Below the pieces are notes generated by a model. It saw only the letters and a program-made list of their open reading frames with translations. It was not told where the DNA came from and made no database searches. 64,000 nucleotides of DNA, taken from assembly GCA_003521145.1 (NCBI GenBank), contig DOTL01000006.1:1-64000 (forward strand), given 5' to 3'. Below are positions 36,650-46,358 of this stretch, piece by piece. Position 1 is the first letter of the stretch, and every line of letters begins with the position of its first letter. A program made the translations under genes and the position numbers. This DNA is from Streptococcus sp. (GTDB lineage: Bacteria > Bacillota > Bacilli > Lactobacillales > Streptococcaceae).

Positions 36650-38218
36650 CTACATCAATGGCGCAACTAATCTGGCCAATAAGCCTAAGCACTTCTGGTG
36701 GAATGGTCGATTTTGAACATCAGAGATACTCACTTGATGACACTTGGCCATTGTCGCTTGGAAATCTTCTTCAATACCTACCACTGATGACGTCCTGTAA
36801 AGATAGGTCGCACACTCAAAGTGGTGATAAAGACTACGATAATCTAAATTAATCGTTCCAACAACAGCCCTACTATTGTCACTCACAAAGACCTTGGCAT
36901 GAACAAATCCAGGTGTGTACTCGTAGATTTTAACGCCGGATGCCAAAAGTGTTGGGTAGTAAGTCTTAGCTAAGTAGTAAGCTGACTTTTTATCAGGAAT
37001 ACCAGGCATGATGATACTGATGTCTACCCCACGTTCAGCCGCAAACTTCAAAGCATGTAGTAACTCGCCATCTAAAATAAGATAGGGCGTCATGATATGA
37101 ACAAAATCACGCGCATGATTCAAAATATCAATATAGACATTCTCACCAACCTTATCCTTATCAAGTGGGATATCCCCGTAAGGGACAACAAAACCAGGAG
37201 TATCAAAGGTCTCATGCTCAACCATATAGGGTGTCACATCCAGTGTTTCATGAGAATAAGTCCACATCTGAAGGAAGAGGACTAAGAAAGTGTCGACTGC
37301 TGCCCCCTCAACCATAAGTGCGGTATCTTTCCAATGCCCAAAACGCTCAATTTTGTTGATGTACTCATCAGCTAGATTAACCCCACCTGTAAAAGCAACC
37401 TTACCATCAATCAGCAAGATTTTTCTATGGTCACGGTAGTTGTAATAGGTAGACAAGAAAGGTGTTACAGAAGCAAAAACACGGGATTGAATACCAATTC
37501 TCTCCAATCGTTTCTTATAGTCGAAACTCAAAGTTGAAAATTCGATCATGCCGTCATATAGGACACGCACTTCCACCCCTTCTTGAACCTTCTGTTTCAA
37601 GATAGCTAGGATTTCACCCCACATCTCCCCTTCGTCAATGATGAAATATTCCAGGAAAATGTACTTCTCCGCTTTAAGGAGTTGCTTCTTCATTTCCTCA
37701 AACTTGGCCTCACCACTTGGAAAATAGGTCGTCTTCGTGTGACGATAGACAGGAAAATGCCCATTCACATTTTCAAGATATTGGACCAAGTTGTAGTTGC
37801 TTGTGTGACGTTGCTTAAGCTCTTCGAAAGCCTGATCATCCTGTTTCAATATGCCAGAACTGCGGTCAATATTGCTCTGAATCGCACACTTCATACCTGT
37901 ATAGCCCAAATCTAGTTTTGTATAAGCTAGTAATAAGGTTCCGATAATAGGGAAGGGTAAGACAATCAGTAGCCAAGTATTAACAGCCGTTGATTCCATA
38001 TCACTTTGGAAGAGATAGATGATGGCCAGAATACGGAGGACCACTTCTGTCACTTGCAAGTGCACCCTATACTGACTCAGCCACAGGTATGACATGGCCA
38101 CAACAACAAACTGTAGTAAGATGATTAGGAAGATAATCGTGGCACGACTAAAGATACCTCGAAGAAAGCCACGACGCCCCCTATCATAAAGACGTTCAAT
38201 TTTAGCATCGTTTTTGAT
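36650..38218 (-). CDS. Second cardiolipin synthase, canonical start codon lost
   Basis: A PLD-family cardiolipin synthase paralogue with two HKD motifs (HRKILLIDGKVAFTGG and HAKVFVSDNSRAVVGT). The coding frame, judged by similarity to the neighbouring cls, runs from about 38218 and begins IKNDAKIERLYDRGRRGFLRGIF..., 522 codons in all. AAAGGAG lies exactly seven bases before this point, but the first codon is ATC, not ATG. The first standard start in frame is a GTG at 38101, without a ribosome site and inside the first membrane helix. Either ATC works weakly, or a start mutation has silenced the gene. The rest of the frame is intact. Confidence 0.75.
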   Translation of the reverse strand: MKNDAKIERLYDRGRRGFLRGIFSRATIIFLIILLQFVVVAMSYLWLSQYRVHLQVTEVVLRILAIIYLFQSDMESTAVNTWLLIVLPFPIIGTLLLAYTKLDLGYTGMKCAIQSNIDRSSGILKQDDQAFEELKQRHTSNYNLVQYLENVNGHFPVYRHTKTTYFPSGEAKFEEMKKQLLKAEKYIFLEYFIIDEGEMWGEILAILKQKVQEGVEVRVLYDGMIEFSTLSFDYKKRLERIGIQSRVFASVTPFLSTYYNYRDHRKILLIDGKVAFTGGVNLADEYINKIERFGHWKDTALMVEGAAVDTFLVLFLQMWTYSHETLDVTPYMVEHETFDTPGFVVPYGDIPLDKDKVGENVYIDILNHARDFVHIMTPYLILDGELLHALKFAAERGVDISIIMPGIPDKKSAYYLAKTYYPTLLASGVKIYEYTPGFVHAKVFVSDNSRAVVGTINLDYRSLYHHFECATYLYRTSSVVGIEEDFQATMAKCHQVSISDVQNRPFHQKCLGLLARLVAPLM

Positions 38219-38288
38219 AGCAGGACTCCTTTCCCTTTTTTATTATTCTTATTATAACAAAAAATGGCTTAATGAATTTAAGTTTTCT

Positions 38289-40076
38289 TTAATTGTTATT
38301 TTCGCTTAACTTATCCAATAGAGCCTGCGCTACTTTTTCTGGAATGCCAAGTGCTTGGATATCCTCAACGGTAGCTTTTTGGATAGCTGTCATAGACTTG
38401 AAGTGTTTGAGGAGTTTTTGTTTGCGCTTAGGTCCAAGGCCCTCCACGCCATCAAGTTTGGAGCTGAAACTATTTTTACTACGAACTTGACGGTGGAAGG
38501 TGATGGCAAAGCGGTGAACTTCATCTTGAATACGGTGAAGGAGGAAAAATTCCTCGGATTGACGTGGCAAATCAATGACTTGCAAAGGGTCCCCAAAGAG
38601 CAATTCGTTGGTTTGGTGCTTATCATTTTTCTGAAGCCCCGCAACTGGGATAGAGAGATTCAGTTCATTGCGCAGGACATCCTTGGCCACATTAACCTGT
38701 CCTTGACCGCCATCCATGATAATAAGATCCGGTGGTGTTAGACCATCACGTTTGACACGACTATAACGGCGACAAATGACCTCACGCATGCTGGCATAAT
38801 CGTCGGGCCCTTCAACCGTCTTAATCTTGTATTTGCGGTACTCTTTTTTATTAGGTTTGCCATTCTCAAAAACAATCATGGCAGATACAGGACTCGTTCC
38901 CATGATGTTAGAGTTATCGAAGGACTCGATGCGAACCGGTGTCGGAATTCCCATGAGTTTGCCTAGATTTTCAATGGCTCCTTGGGTCTTGGCTATATCT
39001 TTTTCAAGAAGATCAAATTTTTGAGTAAGGCTGACACGGGCATTTTTCGTTGCAAGATTCACCAACTGCTTCTTCTCTCCACGTTGAGGTTTAAAGACCT
39101 TGACCTCATCTCCAACTAGAGCTTCAACAGACTCTTGATCAATGTCCCCTGGAATGAAAATCTCCTTAGGCTTGAGATGACGGCTATCCAAGTAAAATTG
39201 ACCCATATAGGTTAGAAAATCTTCCTCAGCATCATTATAGTAAGGGAACATATTGACATCACGCTGAATGAGTTTTCCTTGGCGAACAAAGAAAACTTGA
39301 ACACACATCCAACCCTTGTCCACGTAGTAACCGAAGATATCACGGTCCTGCATGTCCTGACGGATAACCCTTTGCTTGGTCCTCAGTGTCGATACCGCCT
39401 CAATCAAATCGCGATACTCCGCTGCACGCTCAAACTCCATCTGGTCAGACATATCCTTCATCTTGGCCTTAAGCTGGTTAACGATTTTATCGTCATGACC
39501 GTTTAGAAAATTCTTGACATCCTCAACCAAACCTTGCCAATAGTCCTCAGTGGTGTGACAGATGGTGTGGGCATTACATTGGCCAATATGGTAATAGAAA
39601 CAGACCTTGTTAGCAGGATTTTTACATTTCTTAAAGGGGAAAATACGGTCCAACAGCTTCTTGATTTCATTGGCTGCACCAGAGTCAGGGTAAGGACCAA
39701 AATAGAGACCACCATCCTTCTTAACCTGGCGGGTAATCAAGAGCCTTGGATAGAGTTCCTTAGTAATCTTGATAAATGGATAAGTCTTGCCATCCTTGAG
39801 GCGGATGTTGAATTTGGGCATATTCTCTTGGATGAGGTTAATTTCCAAAAGCAAGGCCTCAATATTGGACTCAGTTACGATAAATTCAAAGTCTGCAATC
39901 TCAGATACCAAAAGCTCCGTCTTGGTATCATGACTTCCACGAAAATAGCTACGCACACGATTTTTTAGATTTTTAGCCTTACCGACATAGATAATATTGC
40001 CGAATTTATCCTTGTGGAGATAGCACCCGGGATTGTTTGGGAGCAATTCCAACTTATGTTTAATCAGATCATTCAT
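38289..40076 (-). CDS. uvrC: Excinuclease ABC subunit C
   Basis: 595 residues; makes both cuts beside DNA lesions in nucleotide excision repair with UvrA and UvrB. N-terminal GIY-YIG nuclease ([30 protein letters not shown]), a cysteine region ([23 protein letters not shown]), the UvrB-binding UVR motif near 205, the RNase H-like C-terminal nuclease ([23 protein letters not shown] and [13 protein letters not shown]) and terminal helix-hairpin-helix motifs. A TGCTACAAT -10 lies only six bases upstream of the ATG. Confidence 0.96.
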   Translation of the reverse strand: MNDLIKHKLELLPNNPGCYLHKDKFGNIIYVGKAKNLKNRVRSYFRGSHDTKTELLVSEIADFEFIVTESNIEALLLEINLIQENMPKFNIRLKDGKTYPFIKITKELYPRLLITRQVKKDGGLYFGPYPDSGAANEIKKLLDRIFPFKKCKNPANKVCFYYHIGQCNAHTICHTTEDYWQGLVEDVKNFLNGHDDKIVNQLKAKMKDMSDQMEFERAAEYRDLIEAVSTLRTKQRVIRQDMQDRDIFGYYVDKGWMCVQVFFVRQGKLIQRDVNMFPYYNDAEEDFLTYMGQFYLDSRHLKPKEIFIPGDIDQESVEALVGDEVKVFKPQRGEKKQLVNLATKNARVSLTQKFDLLEKDIAKTQGAIENLGKLMGIPTPVRIESFDNSNIMGTSPVSAMIVFENGKPNKKEYRKYKIKTVEGPDDYASMREVICRRYSRVKRDGLTPPDLIIMDGGQGQVNVAKDVLRNELNLSIPVAGLQKNDKHQTNELLFGDPLQVIDLPRQSEEFFLLHRIQDEVHRFAITFHRQVRSKNSFSSKLDGVEGLGPKRKQKLLKHFKSMTAIQKATVEDIQALGIPEKVAQALLDKLSENNN

Positions 40077-40090
40077 GCTTTCATTGTAGC

Positions 40091-40114
40091 AAAAAAAGAG
40101 CTGAAAAGCTCTTA
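40091..40114 (-). terminator. Terminator after the HAD gene
   Basis: AAGAGCT TTTC AGCTCTT followed by a T run on the minus strand. Confidence 0.85.
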
Positions 40115-40148
40115 ATAGTTATGGGTGAATACAATTTTGAAAGGTAGT

Positions 40149-40844
40149 CTATTTGCTCAAAATCGTCAAAATTTCTTGGTAGTTTTTGACTTGATAGGTT
40201 GGAACAGCTGGAGTCTCATTAACCAAACCTTTTGGATTAAACCAAATGCTGTCAATTCCTGCATTATTACCACCTTGGATATCAGCTGTTAGACTATCAC
40301 CAATCATGAGGGCCGAATCGGGATGAAAATCATGCACCTGATCCGCAATTTTTTCAAAAAAGTCCGTAGATGGTTTGTGGGCACCCACTTCATCTGAGAT
40401 GAAAATGTCATTGAAGAATGGAAAGATGCTTGAGGCTTTCAGACGACCACGTTGGATATAGCTAACACCGTTAGTGGCTGCATAGATCTTGTGGCCTCGA
40501 TCTTTAACATTCGATAAGAAGGCATGGGCCTGAGGCAACTCCTGCCCCTGTTGGCTCAAGAAATGTTGGTAACGGCCAGCTAAATGACTGCCATCGACCT
40601 CCTGTCCAAAATGCTCAAAAAGACGAGAAAAACGCGTGCGAAGCAACTCAGGCTTAGTGATTAAACCATGATTGAAATCTTCCCACATGGAACGATTCAT
40701 GGGGATATAGTGATCCTTGTAAACTTTAAGATCTCTTGAGGCCACCCCAGCCTCTTCAAGAAGGTAGGTTAAGGCCAAATCTTCAGCACGGTCAAAATCT
40801 AGGAGGGTGTGGTCAAGATCGAAAAGTAGGAATTTGTATGGCAA
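40149..40844 (-). CDS. HAD phosphatase, YjjG/YfnB-type
   Basis: 231 residues, haloacid-dehalogenase fold. Motif I FDLDHTLLDF holds the nucleophile Asp; motif II is AATNG; the motif III Lys is in GAHKPSTDFF; and motif IV is LMIGDSLTADIQGG. The subtype matches pyrimidine 5'-nucleotidases such as YjjG. I start at TTG 40844, giving MPYKFLLFDLDHTLL as in relatives. The promoter -10 (TGGTATAAT, hexamer 40878-40883) lies too close to the ATG at 40868 for a normal leader, and GAAAGA sits before the TTG. Role: probably nucleotide pool house-cleaning. Confidence 0.83.
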   Translation of the reverse strand: MPYKFLLFDLDHTLLDFDRAEDLALTYLLEEAGVASRDLKVYKDHYIPMNRSMWEDFNHGLITKPELLRTRFSRLFEHFGQEVDGSHLAGRYQHFLSQQGQELPQAHAFLSNVKDRGHKIYAATNGVSYIQRGRLKASSIFPFFNDIFISDEVGAHKPSTDFFEKIADQVHDFHPDSALMIGDSLTADIQGGNNAGIDSIWFNPKGLVNETPAVPTYQVKNYQEILTILSK

Positions 40845-41031
40845 GAGTAATATTCTTTCAGAATTCATTCTGACTTGATTATACCACAATCCCACAATCG
40901 TTGACATTCAGCTGACCAACCATTAAGACTACAAGGTGATTACCTTCCTACCACCACATTATCAATGAAAATATTGACATCAGAGGTGACTTTTCATAAA
41001 AAAGTTAACGTAAAACATATAGGAGGTTAAT

Positions 41032-41578
41032 ATAAATAAACAAAACCTGTTCCATAATCTTAATTGCACTAGGTGCTGCCTTAATCGTAGCTCTATCGCC
41101 ATTTCAGATTGCTTTAGGACCTATTCCTATCACACTTCAAATATTGGTAATCGCCTTAATTGCTACACTTTATCGCCCTAAAGAAGCAACTCTTTCCGTT
41201 TTACTTTACCTTTTATTAGGAGCAATTGGTCTACCAGTTTTCTCTGGTGGCAATGGTTGTCTTCACACCTTTATTGGACAAACTGGTGGATTTTTACTTT
41301 TCTTCCCACTAAGAGCATTAGTCACATCACTGATCGCAAATCGTAAGAAAAGCCTAATACAAATTTTCATCGCAAACTTTTTAGGTGAAGTGGTCCTTTT
41401 CATCGGAGGTGTCATTGGCTTTATAATTTTCACTCACTCTCCTATCCTAACTACTCTAAAATTGGTAGTCCTACCATTTGTACTACCAGACCTCATCAAA
41501 ATTACCTTAACAACACTATTTAGTCTCTTGTTACTAAAAGCACTTCAATCTCAGTCTTACTTTAAAATTGAAAAATAG
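41032..41578 (+). pseudogene. bioY: Biotin ECF S component BioY, broken at the start
   Basis: The frame encodes a typical BioY biotin-binding membrane protein (IALGAALIVALSPFQIALGPIPITLQILVIALIATLYRPKEATLSVLLYLLLGAIGLPVF...). At the expected start, AGGAGG is followed by ATA instead of ATG, and one extra base in the following A-rich run puts the start out of frame. The rest, about 170 codons, is intact. Corrected length would be 182 residues. The only start inside the frame, TTG at 41144, would remove the first helix. Probably non-functional, so biotin uptake may rely on another copy. Confidence 0.75.
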
Positions 41579-41586
41579 CTAAAAAT

Positions 41587-41640
41587 ACCACTCAGTCTGA
41601 AGGTATTTCGTAAAGAAACGGTTCAGGTTGGGTGGTTTTT
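41587..41640 (+). terminator. Terminator after bioY
   Basis: CCACTCA...TGGGTGG with an inner CTGAA/TTCAG stem and a TTTTTT tail. Confidence 0.8.
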
Positions 41641-41812
41641 TCTTGTCCATTTTTGCTCATTTTTCTTTAGTTAATCAGTCCAAAAATTTTATACATTGCT
41701 ACTACTAAGTAATTGTTGAAGAAGTCTTAACATGTCAACAAACGAATAAATAAAGATGTATTTATTGAAATTACTAACGTTAATAAGCTAAAACACCAAT
41801 AGTGTTAAATAT

Positions 41813-42439
41813 CTAAACAGAATATTCCTTTTGGAACAACTCTTCAACAAGATAAATTATTAAGTTTGTTAATAAGCTTAGACCTACAGTTAAGATAATT
41901 CCCCATAAAAGTTTTGTAAGATTCATCGTACGTAGCCCATCAAAGAGTATGACTCCGAGACCGCCTGCATTAATCGTTGCTCCAATTGTGGCAATTGCAA
42001 TAATGGCAGTTGAAGCCAATCTTAAACCAGCGAAAAATGACTTTTGAGCCAGAGGAAATTGAACCTTTAACAAAATCTGCCACTTAGTCATCCCCATAGC
42101 CTTTGCTGCTTCAATAACATGTTTATCAACTTGTGATAGTCCTGACAAAAAAGTTCGAACTAAAATATATTGAGCATAAATAACTAAGACAATGATAGCT
42201 GTTGTTTGACCTAATCCCGTAATAGGTATCAAGAGAGCAAATAAAGCAAATGAAGGAATGGCATACATTAAAGAAAAAAGATAAATGGTAATATGACTAA
42301 ATTCTTTATAAAAGTTAAGAAATATTGTAACAAAAATTGCTAATACAATTGCAGTAACTATCGCAATAAAACTTATCTCAATATGTTCTAGTAAAGCACT
42401 AAGAAATTCATCATAAGAATTACTAAAAACATCAAACAT
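41813..42439 (-). CDS. QAT-family ABC transporter permease (second)
   Basis: 208 residues, five or six membrane helices, OpuBB/OpuCD-like. It carries the permease EAA loop (VIEAAKAMGMTKWQILLKVQFPLAQKSFFAGLRLA) that docks on the ATPase. ATG at 42439 follows GGTAGGAA; an overlapping longer frame is rejected. Last gene of the seven-gene operon from 49113. The family is usually called glycine betaine/choline uptake, but in S. pneumoniae a member (EgtUV) imports ergothioneine, and the operon here contains enzymes that fit its breakdown. Confidence 0.8.
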   Translation of the reverse strand: MFDVFSNSYDEFLSALLEHIEISFIAIVTAIVLAIFVTIFLNFYKEFSHITIYLFSLMYAIPSFALFALLIPITGLGQTTAIIVLVIYAQYILVRTFLSGLSQVDKHVIEAAKAMGMTKWQILLKVQFPLAQKSFFAGLRLASTAIIAIATIGATINAGGLGVILFDGLRTMNLTKLLWGIILTVGLSLLTNLIIYLVEELFQKEYSV

Positions 42440-42443
42440 ATTC

Positions 42444-43199
42444 CTACCCCCATAAGCTTTCTTGGTTTTTGGCTGTATCAAGTAGTCGCTTAACAAAATC
42501 ATTTGCAGGTTTCTTTAAAATGGCTTCTGGTGTATCAAATTGCGCAATTTTTCCTTCGTCCATAATCATAACTCGAGTTCCCAATTTAAATGCTTCGTAA
42601 ATATCATGAGTGATAAAAACAAAGGTTTTATTTGGATATGTTTTATGAATCGTCAACAGTTCTTCTTGTAATTCACTTCTTGTAATGGCATCGATAGCCC
42701 CAAAAGGTTCGTCAAAAAGCGTCACACTAGGATCTGCAGCCAAAGCTCGTGCTACTCCAACACGTTGCTGCTGACCACCAGATAATTCATTAGGATATCT
42801 CTTAGCATATTGCTCATAAGGTAGCTTGATTAATGATAATAACTCTGACACACGCGCCTTTATTGTTTTTTTGTCCCAATTAAGTAATTTTGGAACAATA
42901 GCGATGTTTTCTTCAACTGTCTGATGAGGAAAAAGTCCAATCTGTTGAACAACATAACCTATACGACGTCGTAACGTAATTTCATCTAGCTGATCAATCT
43001 GGCTACCATCAAATATTACAGCTCCTGAGTTTGGTTCTATAAGACGATTTATCATTTTTAAAGTAGTCGTTTTTCCAGATCCAGATGTACCTAAGATGGT
43101 AATAAATTCTCCTGTTTTTATCGAAAAATTAAGATTATCAATAACAATCTTATCACCGTAACGCTTTGTCACATGATCAAATTTTATTATTTCTGTCAT
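42444..43199 (-). CDS. QAT-family ABC transporter ATPase, EgtV/OpuCA-like
   Basis: 251 residues. Walker A GTSGSGKTT, Q-loop VVQQIGLFPH, signature LSGGQQQRVGVARALA, Walker B VTLFDEPFGA, and the H-loop FVFITHDIYEAFKLG. It ends right after the ATPase domain, lacking the C-terminal CBS pair that senses osmotic strength in OpuA/OpuC ATPases. This favours a role in nutrient uptake over osmoregulation. It is four bases upstream of the second permease. Confidence 0.85.
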   Translation of the reverse strand: MTEIIKFDHVTKRYGDKIVIDNLNFSIKTGEFITILGTSGSGKTTTLKMINRLIEPNSGAVIFDGSQIDQLDEITLRRRIGYVVQQIGLFPHQTVEENIAIVPKLLNWDKKTIKARVSELLSLIKLPYEQYAKRYPNELSGGQQQRVGVARALAADPSVTLFDEPFGAIDAITRSELQEELLTIHKTYPNKTFVFITHDIYEAFKLGTRVMIMDEGKIAQFDTPEAILKKPANDFVKRLLDTAKNQESLWG

Positions 43200-43210
43200 A
43201 CATTTTCTCT

Positions 43211-44128
43211 CTATTTGATTGTTTTATAAAATTCTTGTGCTACTTTTTGATAGTTTTGACCCTCTACATCTACTTTAGCGTTAAGTTTAGTCACAGTCGC
43301 TGTATCCATTTTTTTAGAAATTTTATTCAACGTACTTTCTATTTTCGGATTAGACTTCAACACATCATCTCGAACTATAGGAGCCAAATTATAAGGGGGC
43401 CAAAAATGTTTGTCGTCTTTTAAAAGAAGATATTTATCTGTATTAACCAATTGACCCTCAGTTGTATATGCCGGAGTGACATCAGCTTCTTTATTGTCTA
43501 AAACGGTGTATTTCAAGCTATTGTCATAAATCTTGGAAGACTTCCATGAAAAATCTCCATAAGTTTTGGCTAATCCAGGAAGACCGTCCTCTCTCTGATC
43601 AAATTCACCTTGAGAAGCAAAATTCAACTCAGAGGCATGTTTTTGTAAGTCTGAAATTGTCTTAATTCCCAGCTGATTTGCAATATCCGTTCGAATGACT
43701 AACCCTTGACCATCGTTAGCTGAAGCATATTTCAACCAAGTTACCTTGAACTTTTTCTCATAGTCTTTTTTGACGGTTTCATATACTTTTTGAGAGTCTG
43801 TTTCCATCGGTTCTTTTAAGATTGAGAGTAAGGCAGTTCCCGTATATTCTGGATACAAATCAATCTCTTTATTTATCAATGAACGATGAATCAAAGAACT
43901 AGAAATGTTAGAAACTCTATGAACTTTATAACCATTATCTTCTAAAGCTAAGGCATAGATTTCAGCTACAACTAGATTTTCAGTAAAATCTTTAGATCCT
44001 ATTCGTATTGTGGCATTCGTCTTAGAACTATTTACATTATGGGAGTGTTCTCCTACAAAAACAAAACCCATCACAACACCAATAATAATAGCTAGTAAAA
44101 TTCCTAAAAATAATTTTTTACGCTTCAT
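43211..44128 (-). CDS. QAT-family substrate-binding protein, EgtU/OpuCC-like
   Basis: 305 residues: N-terminal membrane anchor (about 6-26) with no lipobox Cys, then a type II periplasmic-binding domain starting TIRIGSKDFTENLVVAEIYALALEDNGYKV. Family landmarks are LINKEIDLYPEYTGTALL, GLVIRTD and KYTVLDNKEADVTPAYTTEGQL. These proteins bind quaternary amines through aromatic residues. Ergothioneine carries a trimethylammonium group and is a plausible ligand. The start overlaps the stop of the first permease (ATGA). Confidence 0.83.
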   Translation of the reverse strand: MKRKKLFLGILLAIIIGVVMGFVFVGEHSHNVNSSKTNATIRIGSKDFTENLVVAEIYALALEDNGYKVHRVSNISSSLIHRSLINKEIDLYPEYTGTALLSILKEPMETDSQKVYETVKKDYEKKFKVTWLKYASANDGQGLVIRTDIANQLGIKTISDLQKHASELNFASQGEFDQREDGLPGLAKTYGDFSWKSSKIYDNSLKYTVLDNKEADVTPAYTTEGQLVNTDKYLLLKDDKHFWPPYNLAPIVRDDVLKSNPKIESTLNKISKKMDTATVTKLNAKVDVEGQNYQKVAQEFYKTIK

Positions 44129-44784
44129 ATTTCATAACTCCTTTTCTTGTGTTTTTCAAAAGGCAAACGACTGATTAGTAAGTCAAAAAGAATCATACTC
44201 ATAAACGATAATAAAGTGACCGACCCACCACCAATTATCAGAAGATCATAGCGATAAAGACCCAAACCTGTAAAAATGATTGTACCAAGTCCACCTGCAC
44301 CAATATAAGTCGCAAGAGTGGCACTAGCAATTACTTCAATTAAAGCGAGTTTAATTCCATTTAAGATATGTGGACTTGCTAAGGGAAACCTCACTTTATA
44401 TAATGTTTGCCACTTTGTCATTCCAAGTCCAGTAGCTGTCTCAATTAATATCTGTGGAGGCTCATTAAACCCCACAATAGTGTTTAATAAAATAGGAGGA
44501 ACTGCTAATGCAACCAGAGCAATAATTGCAGGTAACCGGCCTACGCCAATAAAAGGAATAAGAATAAACAATAGACCTAAACTAGGAATAACTCTTAAAC
44601 CCTGAGTACAAAAACTAGCAACCTGTTTTAATTTAGGGTTTGAGAAGCTAAGATAACCCAAAGGTAAACCAATTCCTAAAGCAATCATCAAAGCCTCTCC
44701 ACTTAACGCTACATGATCTCCAAGTATTTTGACATAATCCTTACCATGTTCTATAAAATACTGTTGTATTTGTTGAATGATCAC
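44125..44784 (-). CDS. QAT-family ABC transporter permease (first)
   Basis: 219 residues, about six helices, OpuBB/ProW-like, with the docking loop LIETATGLGMTKWQTLYKVRFPLASPHILNGIKLA and IGAGGLGTIIF. It lies 40 bases after the HAL-like gene and overlaps the binding protein by four bases. Together with the following three genes it forms a complete importer with two separate permeases. The pneumococcal EgtU is a permease fused to its binding protein, so this is a split version. Confidence 0.82.
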   Translation of the reverse strand: MIIQQIQQYFIEHGKDYVKILGDHVALSGEALMIALGIGLPLGYLSFSNPKLKQVASFCTQGLRVIPSLGLLFILIPFIGVGRLPAIIALVALAVPPILLNTIVGFNEPPQILIETATGLGMTKWQTLYKVRFPLASPHILNGIKLALIEVIASATLATYIGAGGLGTIIFTGLGLYRYDLLIIGGGSVTLLSFMSMILFDLLISRLPFEKHKKRSYEI

Positions 44785-44824
44785 CCTAATCTCCTTTTCA
44801 TTACTGTATTCCCGTCTTTATCTA

Positions 44825-46336
44825 CTAAGCTGAGACGTAATCTTTAGTAAATAAAGTTCGTATACAAATTTTTCCTATATCTTCTGAAATACCTCTAATA
44901 ACCTGATAAAGCATATGACGGTCTTGTAAAGTACCGTATCGTTCAAAGATTATTTGGAATACTTCATGAGTTAATAAACCTAAAGGTCTTTCCTCTGGAA
45001 AACGTATAGCTATGGCTTGAGTAGCATAAAGTAACTCAATAGCCAAAATTTCATGAAGTTTGTTTACAATTCCATCTAGTTCTTGAAGAATTAAAGGTAG
45101 GTTGGTTTGCCTATCTTCCATTTCTCCTGCCAAAGGATAGGAAATATTTGATAAAGTTTGACTCGCATGATGAATCTCAACATCTAAGGTAGCAGCCGTC
45201 TTTTGCAAAGCTTGTAATCCAAAATATTGGTGCTCATCGGCAATTAAAAAACGACTCAAACCTGTAAAATCCGGATTACCTAGTTTAATCATACGTTGAA
45301 TTGAAGCATTAGAAACATGACTCAAAGCAACGTTTAACATTTCAGTCGCCAAACTAACATTTAATGTTTCAAAATGCGGTGTTGACAAAATACGTTGATT
45401 GTCAATATCAACCATTGGATTGTCATCAGATGACTCTAATTCAAGTAACAGTTGCTCCTCAACATACGATAAACTATCATAAGCGGCACCATGAATCAGT
45501 GTGGCATTTCTAAAGCTGAGAGGATCTTGAACCGTTTTTGTTTTATTATTTAATAAATAACTGTCCCTCAAGGCAGATTGAAAATGCTGACTACTTATGT
45601 TTTGACCATTGTGATGTTTCGCCTTAACCACCAAATCATCCAAAGGTGTTATATTTCCACCTAAAGCTTCTAAAGATAAACTACAGGCCAGATCAAACCA
45701 ATACAAAAGATTTTTAATTTTAGGAATCAATAAAGATAATCGTGAAAACGAAACAGCATTTGAGCTAATTACCGCTAATCCATCTTTAGCATAAAAATGA
45801 ATAGGTTTAAGATGAAGTCGCTTAAAAACTTCTCTAGCCTCATAGCGATTACCTTCATAATCAACAAGTCCTTCTCCCATTAATCCCAAACCTATATAAG
45901 ATAAAATACCAATATCACCCTCACCAACAGAACCAAAGCCGTTTACAACTGGAGTAACTCCTAAATTCAAAAAATCAACTAAACGTTCTGGAATGGCAAC
46001 CTGGATACCTGCGTATCCTTTAAGCATATTGTTAAGATGTATCAACATTGCTGCTCTAACATTATCAATAGATAGTTCTGGTTCAATTCCAACACAGTGG
46101 GCATAGATTAAATGACGATTAAATTCCTCAATTTTATCTTTCGGAATTTTTCTATCCTTATTTTTACCAACACCAGTATTAAGACCATAAATCTGTTGCT
46201 GACTATCAAGAACCTGTAATACGACCTTCCTCGAAGCTTTGAGACGATGATAAGCTTCAGGAGCTATTGTCACTTTTTCCCCCTTAACTACACGTTCAAT
46301 TGATTCAACGGTCAATCCGTATCCTGTTAATTCCAT
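44825..46336 (-). CDS. HAL-family lyase lacking the MIO triad, probable ergothionase
   Basis: 503 residues of the histidine/phenylalanine ammonia-lyase superfamily. The catalytic-Tyr loop YGLNTGVG (Tyr50) and the C-terminal helical bundle are normal. The Ala-Ser-Gly that forms the MIO cofactor in true lyases (GSVGASGDL) is replaced by GSVGEGDI (135-142). Without MIO, ammonia cannot leave from histidine, but trimethylamine can leave from a betaine. The ergothionase of Treponema denticola is a MIO-free member of this superfamily that turns ergothioneine into thiourocanate and trimethylamine. The neighbours fit the next steps. An ordinary HutH call is therefore unlikely; hercynine is an alternative substrate. 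Confidence 0.75.
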   Translation of the reverse strand: MELTGYGLTVESIERVVKGEKVTIAPEAYHRLKASRKVVLQVLDSQQQIYGLNTGVGKNKDRKIPKDKIEEFNRHLIYAHCVGIEPELSIDNVRAAMLIHLNNMLKGYAGIQVAIPERLVDFLNLGVTPVVNGFGSVGEGDIGILSYIGLGLMGEGLVDYEGNRYEAREVFKRLHLKPIHFYAKDGLAVISSNAVSFSRLSLLIPKIKNLLYWFDLACSLSLEALGGNITPLDDLVVKAKHHNGQNISSQHFQSALRDSYLLNNKTKTVQDPLSFRNATLIHGAAYDSLSYVEEQLLLELESSDDNPMVDIDNQRILSTPHFETLNVSLATEMLNVALSHVSNASIQRMIKLGNPDFTGLSRFLIADEHQYFGLQALQKTAATLDVEIHHASQTLSNISYPLAGEMEDRQTNLPLILQELDGIVNKLHEILAIELLYATQAIAIRFPEERPLGLLTHEVFQIIFERYGTLQDRHMLYQVIRGISEDIGKICIRTLFTKDYVSA

Positions 46337-46358
46337 ACCTTATCACCTAAATCGTAAC

